Shown here piece by piece: positions 1-8,912 of a DNA stretch of 64,000 nucleotides. Both the position numbers and the translations under genes were made by a program. Under the pieces are notes generated by a model that saw only the letters and a program-made list of their open reading frames with translations, was not told the DNA's origin and made no database searches. The number at the start of each line of letters is the position of its first letter. Within the stretch, counting starts at the first letter, position 1. Source of the stretch: an uncultured Verrucomicrobiota bacterium (GTDB lineage Bacteria; Verrucomicrobiota; Verrucomicrobiia; Opitutales; Opitutaceae); assembly GCA_903960515.1 (NCBI GenBank), contig CAJCBL010000065.1, forward strand, positions 1 through 64,000, in the 5' to 3' direction.

Positions 1-342
1 GCTTTTCTCGGGGTTTGCGCCTGGCTGGTGGCCCGAAATCTTCGCCACAACGAGCCCGGTTTGCGCGCTCCGGTGGCCTTCCTTTTCGCCCTTTTGGTCG
101 CCGGTTTTGGCTTGTTTGGCGCCAGCCGGCTGCCCGCGAACTGGGGGCTTAGCGTTGGCGGCGGAGTGTGCGCACTGGCGGGATTGCTCTTTGTATTGGC
201 GGATCATCGCCGCTACGTGCGCGATCCGGCGGGGCGCATCGTGGCGGACCGTTGGCGCATCGTGCTGCGGTTTGCGGGGTTTTCCTGGACGGGAGACAAG
301 GCCAACCTCCCTGCGGAAGCGGCAGGGAATCGAGGCGCTTAA
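1..342 (+). CDS. C-terminal part of a membrane protein (5' end outside window)
   Basis: The frame is open from the first base to a TAA at 340-342, so this is the tail of a gene that begins upstream. The 113 visible residues hold two or three hydrophobic segments (around residues 1-11, 24-43 and 50-67) followed by a basic, soluble C-terminal tail of about 45 residues, as in an integral inner-membrane protein. A GTG at 28 could be read as an internal start, but the codons before it are also hydrophobic and in frame. No family is recognisable from this piece. It is convergent with the large minus-strand operon that ends at 1123. Confidence 0.6.
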   Translation, partial: AFLGVCAWLVARNLRHNEPGLRAPVAFLFALLVAGFGLFGASRLPANWGLSVGGGVCALAGLLFVLADHRRYVRDPAGRIVADRWRIVLRFAGFSWTGDKANLPAEAAGNRGA

Positions 343-1013
343 GATCATTACCGACCGGCTCCGCGGGCGGACAGAGACCGGCCGACCACATATACACCAA
401 GCACGAGATGAAGGCGTTATTTGGAATTCGGTGACGCCAAGGCCGCTGAGGGGATACTAAAGCGCGCCCGTGAAAGTCTGATAGTCTGGCAACGCGAGGC
501 GGTGCGGATGTCGCGCCAACGCCGTCAACCGATGGGCATGGTGACCAGCGAGATGCAGCGTCGCTTTACGTGATCGGGTAGTCCTCGATGGGGCGGGTGG
601 CGCGGGCAGGCAGCGCGAGGGGAGCCACCGGAGCTCCGGCGGGTCGGCTCCCGACCCGCAGCCACGGCCTGTGGTGTGCCGGGCCTATTTGGGCCGTGCC
701 CCGGACCCCGTACTTAAGCACGAGGTGCGTTGCCTCGGTTAGGGATCGCGCCGTCCGCCGGCCGAATGTCACGGTTCCGAAAAGTCGGCCTTACCCCTTT
801 CATAGGCTGGTGACATTTTGATTTCATTGGTGTCGCAGACCCGCAGCCCGATCAACCGGTGGGAGACTAGACGCATCCCCGCGCAGAATACCCGTGCTCA
901 GATCGACATCTTTGTGGCTGCGCCCGTTGGGTTGCGCATAGTCGTCGAGGCAAAAAATCCGCCGCCTGCCGAGTTTGCGCTCTGCGTGCCTTCCGCCTGG
1001 CGACCCGCTCTCG
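343..1013. other. Gene-poor stretch, possible scar of lost genes
   Basis: No convincing intact gene is visible. Short open stretches occur (for example 412-573 in the frame of the preceding gene, and 818-1036) but none has a recognisable family or start. A perfect hairpin with 9-bp arms and a 3-base loop lies at 639-659 (GCGGGTCGG-CTC-CCGACCCGC); no T-run follows. Together with the restriction-gene fragment just downstream, the stretch looks like decayed accessory DNA. Confidence 0.5.
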
Positions 1014-1139
1014 ATGAACAAGAAAGAGCTCACTGAGGCGGACATCCGCATCAAATCCAACATTTCCGCCTTAGTCGGTACTGGTTGGAATACGGTGCCC
1101 CAACTGGGCGACGAGACCATATTTACGAATGAGGCGGGG
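1014..1139 (+). pseudogene. hsdR (remnant): N-terminal remnant of a type I restriction R subunit
   Basis: An ATG at 1014 opens a peptide starting MNKKELTEADIR, then ALVGTGWN about 20 residues later and a DETIFTNE stretch. This matches the usual N-terminus of type I restriction endonuclease R subunits (MNKK-L-E-DI...PA-...GW...E--FT). Similarity stops after about 42 residues, the frame ends at 1184, and the rest of the roughly 800-1000 residue protein is absent. No hsdM or hsdS is seen. The remnant runs into the 3' end of the opposite-strand RDD gene, which suggests a deletion junction here. Recognition is by motif memory only. Confidence 0.55.
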
Positions 1140-1938
1140 CAATGTTCGCGGCAAATCCGTCACTGCGAGGTCCACTCCGAGTGAGGTAGAGCACGTCGAC
1201 CACGTTGCGCACCAACTGTTCGTTGGAGATGCCGTCTAGGCTCTCGTCGGGGATCGGCGTGCGATTGCGGAAGTGGGCGGCGAGGTGGGCGAAGAGGGAA
1301 ACGCGTGCGTCGGCATCGAGTTGGTCGCGGCGGGCGAGGGCCTGCCAAGCCACGCGAGCTTCGGCCGGGGAGATGCATTGTCGCAGGCGGGCCACCACGC
1401 CGGGATGGGCGCGGAGCGAGTTGTACTTCTCCCCGTGCAGGGCGGCGAGGTTGGGGATGGGCTCGGTGGGCTCCCAGATCACGAGGGTGCCGGCGGCTAA
1501 GTCGCCCAAGCGTTGGGCGCGGGCGCCGAGCATTGCGGTGGCACCGCCCACAGCGTAGGCCAGCGGCAATGCATCGATGAAGCGTAACAGATTGCGCATC
1601 ACGATTTGAGCGAAGGTCAGCGGCAGGCCGCGCTCGTCGATCACGCGTAGTTGGAGCAGGCGTTTGCCGATGGTTTGCCCCCGCCAACGCCACTCCAACC
1701 CGATGCGGTAGCCTTGTGAGAAGAGGAAATAGCCGACGATTGCCGCACCGCGAGAATAGTCCTGGCTGAAGATGTCCAGCAACGAGAAGAGGATGCTGAT
1801 TACGCTCCATGCCGCCGCAATGGTGGCGAGGTCGATCAGGAGCGCAGCCATGCGCAGTCCCGGGCTGGCAAGCCGGAACGAGAAGGACACTCCCTCGGGC
1901 GTGCGCAACTGCACGGTGTCGAGGCGTCCGGCGTTCAT
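1123..1938 (-). CDS. RDD family membrane protein
   Basis: A 271-aa protein whose first 170 residues form an RDD domain: an early R-x-A-x-x-I-D segment (residues about 29-36), transmembrane segments near 30-55, 60-78 and 115-135, and the conserved GQTIGK motif. RDD proteins are integral membrane proteins of unclear function, some linked to transport. The C-terminal 110 residues are soluble and rich in Arg and Ala. The ATG at 1936-1938 overlaps the stop of the SpoIIM-like gene by four bases (ATGA), so translation is probably coupled; longer upstream reading only runs through that gene. It is the last gene of the minus-strand operon. Its very C-terminus may be altered, because it meets the restriction-gene remnant. 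Confidence 0.8.
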   Translation of the reverse strand: MNAGRLDTVQLRTPEGVSFSFRLASPGLRMAALLIDLATIAAAWSVISILFSLLDIFSQDYSRGAAIVGYFLFSQGYRIGLEWRWRGQTIGKRLLQLRVIDERGLPLTFAQIVMRNLLRFIDALPLAYAVGGATAMLGARAQRLGDLAAGTLVIWEPTEPIPNLAALHGEKYNSLRAHPGVVARLRQCISPAEARVAWQALARRDQLDADARVSLFAHLAAHFRNRTPIPDESLDGISNEQLVRNVVDVLYLTRSGPRSDGFAANIAPPHS

Positions 1939-2945
1939 TTGTTGGGGGCACCCTCCCTGGTGCGACCGCAGTGGGCGAGCCACCATCCGAGGGCGGCGGC
2001 CTCGACCAGACCGAAGGCGATCTTTGCCGCGTAGGGTAGGACGGGGGCGTGGTATTGGGAAAACAGGGCCTCGATGAGCCCGGCCCACACCAGCAACGCT
2101 GCGGCGCCGAGGCAGAGGGTGACTACATCGGGGACGGCGGCGCGGAGGCGGTCGCGCAGGCGCAACCGCTCGCTGCGGCCGAGCAACGCGCCCGCAAGCA
2201 CGAAGCCGCTCTGGCTGCCGATGAGTACGGCTGGGATTTCGATAACACCGTGTGGCAATAACCAGCCGAGGAGAAACATCCCTTGGCCCGCTAGGAGATA
2301 GTCCATCACGACGGCGCCGAGCATCACGCCGTTGGAGAAAACGATGACCAGCGTGCCCACGCCCCATGAGAGACCGAGCGCCATCGAGAGGAGGGTTACT
2401 TGGGTGTTGTGCACCATCAGGAAGCCGGCGAACGAGCCCTTTTGTTCTTCGAACCTGCCGAGATTGGCGCTGTTCTCCTCCTCGGCGACGCGTTCCTTCG
2501 GGTCTCCCTGCAGGTGGCCGAAGGGCATGAGGACGGCCTTGGCACCGGGATCGAACGCGATGGCCAACATGCCGAAGACGCAGCCGATCAGGAGAAGCGC
2601 GACCGCGAAGCGGAATGCCTCGCGCCGGCGGCGGAAGGTCTGTGGCAACGTGGTGGTGAACCAATGCCAGGGGCGTACCCGGCGAGCCTCGGCTTCGGCG
2701 CCGTGGAACTCGGCGAAGGCTCGGGCGACCAGATTCTCCAGATACCGGCGGGCCTCGGGCTCGGCTGCGAAGGTGGCGAGTCGTGCAAGATCGGCCGATG
2801 CGCGCTGGTAGAGTCGCTCCAGCTCTCGCGCCTCTTCCAGCGGCATGGGCCGCCAAGGGTCGCGGGCTCGGGCGCGCAGGAGAGTGTCAAGCCGTTCCCA
2901 CTTCGGGCGCTCTTCGACCACGAATTGCTCCAGGTTGACGATCAT
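1935..2945 (-). CDS. SpoIIM/DUF95-like membrane protein
   Basis: 336 aa. A soluble, charged N-terminal third (residues 1-110) is followed by about five transmembrane segments. The signature LPHGVIEIPA, in the second half, is typical of the SpoIIM (DUF95) family. In spore formers SpoIIM helps engulfment; homologues in non-sporulating Gram-negatives sit, as here, between RDD and DUF58/MoxR genes and are of unknown role. The ATG at 2943-2945 starts three bases after the TAA of the DUF58 gene. The family call is firm, the function is not. Confidence 0.85.
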   Translation of the reverse strand: MIVNLEQFVVEERPKWERLDTLLRARARDPWRPMPLEEARELERLYQRASADLARLATFAAEPEARRYLENLVARAFAEFHGAEAEARRVRPWHWFTTTLPQTFRRRREAFRFAVALLLIGCVFGMLAIAFDPGAKAVLMPFGHLQGDPKERVAEEENSANLGRFEEQKGSFAGFLMVHNTQVTLLSMALGLSWGVGTLVIVFSNGVMLGAVVMDYLLAGQGMFLLGWLLPHGVIEIPAVLIGSQSGFVLAGALLGRSERLRLRDRLRAAVPDVVTLCLGAAALLVWAGLIEALFSQYHAPVLPYAAKIAFGLVEAAALGWWLAHCGRTREGAPNK

Positions 2946-2948
2946 GGG

Positions 2949-4283
2949 TTAGAGCGCCTGCCTCCGTTTGACCTGCAGGTATTGGGTGACGAGGTCGGCC
3001 GCAAGCGACTCATCCTCGAGCAGATGGGCGTCGATGCCGAGGGGACGAAGCGTGCGTGCCAAGGCGTGGGCCTCGGCCCAACGGGCGTGGCCGGCGAGCC
3101 GGTTGGCGATTTCTGCGTGGCTTGTCACCTCGGGGCCGGAAAAGAGGGGGCCGATCTCCGGTGCGCGCAGTTGATTGACGAGTACGAGGTGCTGGCGGGA
3201 GAGCAATCGGGCGTGGCGGGTGAAATCCTCGGCGAGCACGGGGTCGGAGAGATCGGTGAGAAAGAAGAGCAACGCGCGGCGGCGCAACCGGGTGCGCAGA
3301 TGGCGGACGATTTCGGCCATGTCGGGTGTGGCCTCGCTGGGCTGGAGCGTGTGCAATGCCTCGCGACAGGCGCCGTAGTGGGAGGCGCCGTTGCCGGCGT
3401 GCAGGAAGGAACGCACACGATCATCGTAGGCGAGCAGGCCGAAACGGTCGCCCTGCCGTTGTGCCGCTAGTAGTAGTACTAGGGCGGCGACGAGGTAGCG
3501 GTCGAGGGCCGTTTGCATGACGCCTTCGTGCACGAGCCGGCGTCCGCTCAGGCGCGAGGTATCGATGATCACATGGATTTCCTGGGTGCGCTCGGCCTGG
3601 AATATCTTGGTGATCGGGCGGCCGCGCTTGGCGGTAGCCTTCCAGTGGATCTCGTCGAAGCTGTCGCTTGGTTGGTATTCGCGGAGCTTCTCAAACTCGC
3701 GGCCGCGGCCGATGGTGCGCTGTAGCTTGGCGCCGGCCTGGCCGCGGTTGAGGAAAAGGGCGGCGAGCGCGCGCCGGGAGGTGAATAGATTCGGGTAGAC
3801 GCGCAGTTCGCAGTTGAGCGCTGTGCGGCGTCGCAGTTGCCAGAGCCCGAGCTGGGAGCTGGTCTCCGTGCAGGCGATCAGGTCGGTGAAGCGTCCGCGG
3901 TGTTGCGGGGTGCATTTCCAGTCGATGCGGGCGCGCGGCGCTCCGGCGGGTAGATCGATTTGAAGGTCGTCCTGCAGATTGGTGATTCCTGCGGGCAAGC
4001 CCAGCCCGAAGCGCAGCCGGCGAGCGGTTGGGCGAGCGTGGGTGAAAGTGAGAGGAATGCTGGCCGGCCGGTCCTTGGCCATGCGCACGATTGCAGGAAC
4101 GGATACGGGTGGCGGCACGTGGTGGCGCAGGCTGTGGGCAAGATCGAGCAGTGCGGCCAATACTACGGCGAGCAACGCTGCCAGCCACACCGGCGTCAGC
4201 TCGGGCCATGGTCCTGCGCCGATGGACATCACCGTGACAGCGGCAACGAGCAGGAGCAGACGGTTGGACGGGACGAGGGACAC
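2949..4283 (-). CDS. DUF58 domain protein (VWA-like), first cluster
   Basis: 444 aa starting with GTG. Two N-terminal transmembrane segments (about 8-25 and 29-47) are followed by a beta-rich region and then the DUF58 core, with GREFEKLREYQPSD and IHWKATAKRG as in the family consensus (E-x-x-x-L-R-x-Y...D-x-x-x-I-x-W-K-x-x-A). The C-terminal half has the VWA-like fold, with VIIDTSRLS near the expected metal site and FFLTDLSDP near the C-terminal strand; the metal-site residues are only partly conserved. DUF58 proteins work with MoxR ATPases, here encoded 59 bases upstream. The leader before the GTG is CT-rich with no Shine-Dalgarno sequence. Confidence 0.88.
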   Translation of the reverse strand: MSLVPSNRLLLLVAAVTVMSIGAGPWPELTPVWLAALLAVVLAALLDLAHSLRHHVPPPVSVPAIVRMAKDRPASIPLTFTHARPTARRLRFGLGLPAGITNLQDDLQIDLPAGAPRARIDWKCTPQHRGRFTDLIACTETSSQLGLWQLRRRTALNCELRVYPNLFTSRRALAALFLNRGQAGAKLQRTIGRGREFEKLREYQPSDSFDEIHWKATAKRGRPITKIFQAERTQEIHVIIDTSRLSGRRLVHEGVMQTALDRYLVAALVLLLAAQRQGDRFGLLAYDDRVRSFLHAGNGASHYGACREALHTLQPSEATPDMAEIVRHLRTRLRRRALLFFLTDLSDPVLAEDFTRHARLLSRQHLVLVNQLRAPEIGPLFSGPEVTSHAEIANRLAGHARWAEAHALARTLRPLGIDAHLLEDESLAADLVTQYLQVKRRQAL

Positions 4284-4342
4284 GGCGCGGAGGAGCTAAG
4301 GAGAAGGCTGAATGAAGAAGGCGGAAGCGAGAGCGGCTGGGC

Positions 4343-5308
4343 TCAGCGCGGGACGGCGACTTGTTCGAGGATACGGGAGAGGACTTCGTCGATGGTGAGG
4401 CCTTCGATCTCGAATTCGGGGCGCAGGACGATCCGGTGGCCGAGCACTGCGGAAGAGAGGCTGCGAACGTCGTCGGGGGTCACGTAGTCGCGGCCGGCGA
4501 GGGCGGCGGAGGCGCGCGCACCGAGCAGCAGGGCCTGGGTGGCCCGGGGGCCGGCGCCGATGAGCACGCTTTCGTGGGAACGGGTGGCGCGGACAAGATC
4601 GACCACGTAGGTGAGGATCTCCTCGCGCAGCGTGAGGTGTGTGAGGCAGGCGCGCAGGGAGGCCAGTTCACCGGCGGCGAGCACCGCGTTCACCGCGCCT
4701 GCGGCGAGGACCGCTTCGGGGGCTTCGGTGCCGAGGAGGCGTTTGGCGAGCAGCAGCTCCTCATCGCGGGCCGGCGGCGACATCGGGATTTTGACCATGA
4801 AACGGTCTTTCTGGGCTTCGGGGAGCGGGTACGTGCCTTCAGAATCGGCCGGGTTCTGGGTGGCGAATACGGTGAAGTCGGGGTCAAGAGTGTGAGTTTC
4901 CCGGTCGATGGAAACCTGCCGTTCCTGCATCGCCTGAAGGAGGGCCGACTGGGTTTTGGCCGGGGCTCGGTTGATCTCGTCGGCGAGGAGGAAGGTGGTG
5001 AACACCGGGCCGGGGATAAGGGTGAATTCGTTGCGCTGGAGATTGAAGACGTTGGTGCCGGTGATGTCGGACGGCATCAGATCGGGGGTGAATTGCACCC
5101 GGCCACTAGCGGTGCCGAGCACGTGGGCAAGGGTGCGCACGAGTAGGGTTTTGGCCACGCCCGGCACCCCTTCGATCAGAGCGTGGTTGCGGGTGAGAAG
5201 AGTGACCAGAGCGAGTTCGACGGCGCGCTCCTGGCCAATGATGACTTTGCCCACTTCGGCGCGAGCGGCGGCCAGGGTGGAAGCGAGTTTGTCGAGGTCG
5301 GGATGCAT
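4343..5308 (-). CDS. MoxR family AAA+ ATPase, first cluster
   Basis: 321 aa. Walker A GVPGVAKT at residues 47-54, Walker B LLADEINR, sensor FATQNPADSEGTYPLPEAQ and the family-typical QFTPDLMPSDITG are all present. MoxR ATPases act as chaperones that mature or load metal-dependent enzymes or envelope complexes, usually together with DUF58/VWA partners. The ATG at 5306-5308 (MHPDL) was chosen: the 22 residues read further upstream come from a repeat-rich CT spacer and are not family-like. The protein has the same length as the second MoxR at 51445. Confidence 0.92.
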   Translation of the reverse strand: MHPDLDKLASTLAAARAEVGKVIIGQERAVELALVTLLTRNHALIEGVPGVAKTLLVRTLAHVLGTASGRVQFTPDLMPSDITGTNVFNLQRNEFTLIPGPVFTTFLLADEINRAPAKTQSALLQAMQERQVSIDRETHTLDPDFTVFATQNPADSEGTYPLPEAQKDRFMVKIPMSPPARDEELLLAKRLLGTEAPEAVLAAGAVNAVLAAGELASLRACLTHLTLREEILTYVVDLVRATRSHESVLIGAGPRATQALLLGARASAALAGRDYVTPDDVRSLSSAVLGHRIVLRPEFEIEGLTIDEVLSRILEQVAVPR

Positions 5309-5377
5309 GATTGGAGAAAGGCAGAATGAAAAGGGCAGAATGATGAAGTCGGAAGGCGGTGGAGGAATGACCAATGA
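5309..5377 (-). promoter_or_regulatory. CT-rich leader without Shine-Dalgarno before the first MoxR gene
   Basis: Read on the minus strand, this spacer is made of imperfect repeats of CATTCTGCC and (G)CATTAG words and is strongly pyrimidine-rich up to the ATG. No AGGAGG-like sequence lies within 15 bases of the start. Similar tracts precede the DUF58 gene (4284-4335), sahH (18900-18976) and the gene starting at 40029. Initiation through ribosomal protein S1 or an unstructured leader is an inference. Confidence 0.4.
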
Positions 5378-6688
5378 CTAATGCCTAATGCCGGGAGGGG
5401 AGGAGGAGGAGGCCTCTGCGCTCTGCGCGCTGCGTTCTGTCTTCTGCGTTGCGCGACGGCGGAGCGCCGCTACGGCGGCGTTGTAACCAGTAACAGGATC
5501 GGTATCGGCGCCCAGGGCCGCTTCGACGCGGGCCAGGTCGCCGGCGCGGGCGGTGCGGCGCCATTCGGCGAGACAGGTTGGCAGCAATTGGGCGGCTGGC
5601 AGTGCGCGGCGCAGGAGCGCGGTGAGGCTGCTCGTGGGCCGGTAGTCGAGCGTGGTAATCGCACCGGCGGGGGGCGGCGGCACGAAGGCGGCGGCGCGTC
5701 GCCAGATGAACAGCAGCGCGAGCAGCCCGCACAACGCGAAGGCGGGCATCAGGCCGTAGCGGCGGGCGAGGGCGGCGATACCGGGGTTTTCGAGCACACC
5801 GAGGTGGCTTTCGTCGAAGACCACGTGGCGGTGTGGGCCGATGAGCCAGCAGAGAAACTCCGTGGCCCGCTCCCGCTGCAGGGCCTCGTTGCTCACGGCA
5901 TAGGCGTCGGTGGCAACGACGAGGGTACCCAAGCCTATGCTACGCTCGGCGACCAGCATCGCGCCATCGCGTTCAATGACCGGGTGCCACGGTGCTTCGG
6001 CGACGGGTTTGATGACGAGAGCGCTGCCCCAGCGGAAATCCGTTGGCAGGACCGGCGCGGCGGGGCGGTTGGTGAGGAGGTCGCTGTGGTCCCGCTGCTC
6101 TTCGATGGAGAAACCCCAGCGGGCCAGCGCGTCAACGGGTGGGTGTTTGGGCTTGGCGGGCTTTGTGGGAGACTGCTTGGCCGGCTCCTCGCGTGCTGGA
6201 TCGACGCTCTCGTCGTCGGGATCATCGGGTTTCTTTGCGGTCTTTTTGCGCGCTTGATCCGCGGCCTGACGGGTCTTCTTCAATTCGTCGCGGGCGGAAG
6301 CGTCATTTTCCAGTTCGGTCGTAGGAGCGAGATTGATGCCTTTCAGGCAGAGGATGACGCGCGAACCGGAACGCAGGGCTCCATCGAGCGCGGCGAAATC
6401 CTCGGAGGGAACCTCGCTCAAATCGTAGCGTTGGACGCCCAGAAGAAGAAGGGTGCGCTCGGGTTGTGCCGACAGGCGGGCGAGCGGTACGAGGGAGCGA
6501 TCGACCGTGAGCCCCGGCACGGCGGCGAGCGCGTCGTGCAGGGCGCGGGTGCCGAGCGGGTCGGCTCGAAAGGACGAATACACCGGGTAGAGGTCGCGGG
6601 CCACGCGCCGTTGGAAGACGTGGCCGAGGGCAAACGCCAGCAATGCGGCGAGGGCGAGGAGCGCGATGAAACTGCGACGGGAGCTCAT
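5378..6688 (-). CDS. DUF4350 domain membrane protein
   Basis: 436 aa. One N-terminal membrane anchor (residues about 5-25), a periplasmic DUF4350-like domain (SSFRADPLGTRALHDAL and VFDESHLGV are typical), interrupted by a Lys/Pro/Asp-rich linker at about 140-190, then a second transmembrane segment (about 320-340) and a cytoplasmic tail. DUF4350 proteins are regular partners of MoxR/DUF58/DUF4129 clusters and have no assigned activity. The ATG at 6686-6688 overlaps the DUF4129 stop (ATGA). The last 25 or so codons are oddly simple (QKTERSAQSAEASSSS): they are encoded by CTCTGCG/TTCTGCGTT repeats that resemble intergenic repeats elsewhere in the window, so the natural C-terminus may once have been shorter. 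Confidence 0.82.
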   Translation of the reverse strand: MSSRRSFIALLALAALLAFALGHVFQRRVARDLYPVYSSFRADPLGTRALHDALAAVPGLTVDRSLVPLARLSAQPERTLLLLGVQRYDLSEVPSEDFAALDGALRSGSRVILCLKGINLAPTTELENDASARDELKKTRQAADQARKKTAKKPDDPDDESVDPAREEPAKQSPTKPAKPKHPPVDALARWGFSIEEQRDHSDLLTNRPAAPVLPTDFRWGSALVIKPVAEAPWHPVIERDGAMLVAERSIGLGTLVVATDAYAVSNEALQRERATEFLCWLIGPHRHVVFDESHLGVLENPGIAALARRYGLMPAFALCGLLALLFIWRRAAAFVPPPPAGAITTLDYRPTSSLTALLRRALPAAQLLPTCLAEWRRTARAGDLARVEAALGADTDPVTGYNAAVAALRRRATQKTERSAQSAEASSSSPPGIRH

Positions 6689-8445
6689 GGCACGGCAGGT
6701 TGCTCGAATTCGGCGAGCCAGGCCCGGACAGCGGGTTCGGTGGCCGCGGAGTCCCCGTACCAGACCTCCTCGAACGTGCGCCGGCGAAGGCGGAAGTGGT
6801 CGACGAGGTCCCGGCGGGCGAGTGCGCGACGAGTTAGTTCGCGCTCGTAGTCGAGGTTGGTTTTGGAGCGGGCAAGCACGAGCAGCCCCTCGGCCGCGCG
6901 GCGGGCTAGAGTCGCCAGATAGAGGGCACGCAGCGCGAGGCGCCATTGGCCGGCGGCGATCTGCTCGCGGGCGAGGGCCAGCCAGCCATCGCATGGCAGT
7001 TGGGCGGCCTGCACGGATTCGTCGCGCAGGTCGGGGGCCGCCGCCACCGCGGTGGCGCCGAGCACCGTGGTCGAGCGGGCGGGTCGGCCTTGGCGCCAAA
7101 GCTGGACCACAATCCAGATCAGCCCGAGCCCGACGGCGCCTGTCACCAAATAGAGGAGCAGGCGAACCAACTCGGCGTTGACATGGGGGAAGCGGTAAGC
7201 GGAGGAGTCGTGCGCTCCGCGGGTGAAGAGGCGCTCAACCCAGGTGAAGAAATCAGCGATCGCCCGACCAATGGAGCGCAGCACGCCGATGAGAAACCCC
7301 ATGCAATCCCGGAGAAATCGTTGGAAGGCATTGCCGGGCTCGGCGTCCTTCTTTTGTGGCAACGGGCGCAGCGCCCATTGGAGATCGGCGTCTGCCAGGG
7401 CGCCGTCAATTGCGCGGTCGAGCACTGGAGCGGTGACGGCGGGCTGGGCGGCCGGTGGGGGTGTTGCGGACGGGAGGGCGGGCGATGCCGCCCCGGCAGA
7501 GGTCGGGCCGATCGTGATCCTGGGCGCGGCCTCGGCGGCGGCTTGAGCGTGAGGGGCCGGCATGGCGACTCCGAAGGCGAGCAGCAGGAGGAGCGCGGCG
7601 GCGGGCGCGCGGTGTGGAGAGGTGGTGACGGCGCTCGGCGGGTGGGCGGCGGCGAGGGCGGTGCGAAGGTCGTCGCCGGTGCGGGAGGCGCGCCCGTGGA
7701 AGACGCGCAGGGTGTAGAAGGCCTTGATGAGCGGATCGACGGCCAGCCACGAGAGCAGCGTGACAAGCGCAAGGAAGGTGGTGTTAAGCAACTCGATACC
7801 ACGGATGGCGAAGAGGTTTTCGATGCCCAGCAGCCGGTTGGCCAACCAGGGCACCGTGTAGACGGCGGTGGCGACATTGATCCAAAGGACCAGGGCGAGC
7901 CCTTTGATGAGCACCAGCCCCAGGTGGTTTTGCGCAGGCCAGAGCTCGGCGAGGGCCCAGGCATCGCGGCGCAATGGCGGGCCCCCGGGAGCGGAGAGTC
8001 CCAGGACGGTCGCATTCTGGTAGAAGGCGAAGATCCAGCCGAAGGGGGCGGCGAGCGCACCGGCCAGCGGGAGGGCGAACCAGCCCCAGGCTTGGAGGCG
8101 GAGTTGGGCCGCCGCCAGATCCCGGATGCGCGCCGGAGTGATCGATGGGGGCCGCGCGCCGAGGCGGGCGGCCATCAGCCGTGCGCAGAACTCGGATTGC
8201 GCCACTTTCAGGCCGGTGAAAAGGGCGACGAGCGCCAAGGCGGCCAGGGCGCGTTCACCGGTCCCGGGCGCGAACCATGTGGCACGAGCCCAGAAATAGA
8301 GGACGCCGGCCACCCAGGGGACGGCTCCGGCGAAGTAGACGACGAAGCTCGCCGCAGGAGTGCGACGCAGCAGGTGCATCGACTCCTCGAAGAGCTCGAG
8401 GGCGGAGGGGCCGGTGCGGCGAGCTGTAGGGGCCGGTGCGTTCAT
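6685..8445 (-). CDS. Multi-pass membrane protein with C-terminal DUF4129 domain
   Basis: 586 aa. About five transmembrane segments lie in the first 270 residues. A periplasmic Ala/Pro-rich stretch follows, then another transmembrane segment near 460-480 and a C-terminal cytoplasmic DUF4129 domain with the typical LRRRTFEEVWYGD ending. DUF4129 often ends transglutaminase-type proteins in MoxR clusters; here there is no transglutaminase domain, only the membrane part. The ATG at 8443-8445 was chosen because it overlaps the stop of the upstream gene by four bases and the protein begins MNAPAPTARR before its first membrane helix. It is in mid-operon, between the B-box-like and DUF4350 genes. Confidence 0.8.
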   Translation of the reverse strand: MNAPAPTARRTGPSALELFEESMHLLRRTPAASFVVYFAGAVPWVAGVLYFWARATWFAPGTGERALAALALVALFTGLKVAQSEFCARLMAARLGARPPSITPARIRDLAAAQLRLQAWGWFALPLAGALAAPFGWIFAFYQNATVLGLSAPGGPPLRRDAWALAELWPAQNHLGLVLIKGLALVLWINVATAVYTVPWLANRLLGIENLFAIRGIELLNTTFLALVTLLSWLAVDPLIKAFYTLRVFHGRASRTGDDLRTALAAAHPPSAVTTSPHRAPAAALLLLLAFGVAMPAPHAQAAAEAAPRITIGPTSAGAASPALPSATPPPAAQPAVTAPVLDRAIDGALADADLQWALRPLPQKKDAEPGNAFQRFLRDCMGFLIGVLRSIGRAIADFFTWVERLFTRGAHDSSAYRFPHVNAELVRLLLYLVTGAVGLGLIWIVVQLWRQGRPARSTTVLGATAVAAAPDLRDESVQAAQLPCDGWLALAREQIAAGQWRLALRALYLATLARRAAEGLLVLARSKTNLDYERELTRRALARRDLVDHFRLRRRTFEEVWYGDSAATEPAVRAWLAEFEQPAVP

Positions 8446-8894
8446 CGGCCGGGACGTGGCTCGTGTGGGGACGGTTTGTCTGAGGGCGCGGTCGGGGCGG
8501 GGGGCGACCTGTCGGTGCGCGCGGGCTTGCCGTGGCGAGGTGAGGTGAGTTCCTGCCAGATGGTGGCGTCGTGGAATTGGGTCGGGATGCGGGTGAGCAG
8601 TGTCGCGGAATAGAAGAAGACAAACCAGAGGACGAGGGCGGCGGCCCCCACGGAGAGGGAGGCCCGAAGCGGGGCGAAGTTGCGCGCCTGCCTGGCGGGG
8701 GCTGCCGGGGTGTTTAGTTTGGCCAGACAAACCGTGCAGACCAGGCGTCCTCCGTGTTCGACGACACATTCGCGGCAGTAGGGCTGGCCGCAGACCGGGC
8801 AGCGGGCGGCCGCCTCGCGCTCGGGATGCCGCACGCAGCGCCAAGCGCGGATGGGTGCGATGCGGCTGGTCGTCGGGTCCGGAGGGAGCGGCAT
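8442..8894 (-). CDS. Small membrane protein with B-box-like zinc finger
   Basis: 150 aa. Cys and His ligands at C20, H23, C32, C35, C40, C43, H47, C53 and C56 fit a cross-braced B-box-like zinc-binding module (CxxH...CxxC...CxxC...C..C). One transmembrane helix follows at about 74-95, then a Pro- and Arg-rich C-terminal tail. Bacterial proteins with this finger in front of a membrane segment are common but uncharacterised. It lies within the MoxR operon and overlaps the next gene by four bases, so it is probably co-produced with the DUF4129 protein. A protein-protein adaptor role at the membrane is inference. Confidence 0.72.
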   Translation of the reverse strand: MPLPPDPTTSRIAPIRAWRCVRHPEREAAARCPVCGQPYCRECVVEHGGRLVCTVCLAKLNTPAAPARQARNFAPLRASLSVGAAALVLWFVFFYSATLLTRIPTQFHDATIWQELTSPRHGKPARTDRSPPAPTAPSDKPSPHEPRPGR

Positions 8895-8912
8895 GGCGGG
8901 GGGGGGATCCGT

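Noticed and set aside
639-659. Terminator at the hairpin in the first spacer
   Set aside because: The stem is perfect but no T-run follows on either strand, and it lies about 300 bases from the nearest gene end.
5309-5374. Longer MoxR start at 5374
   Set aside because: The extra 22 residues come from a repeat-rich CT spacer and do not match MoxR N-termini.
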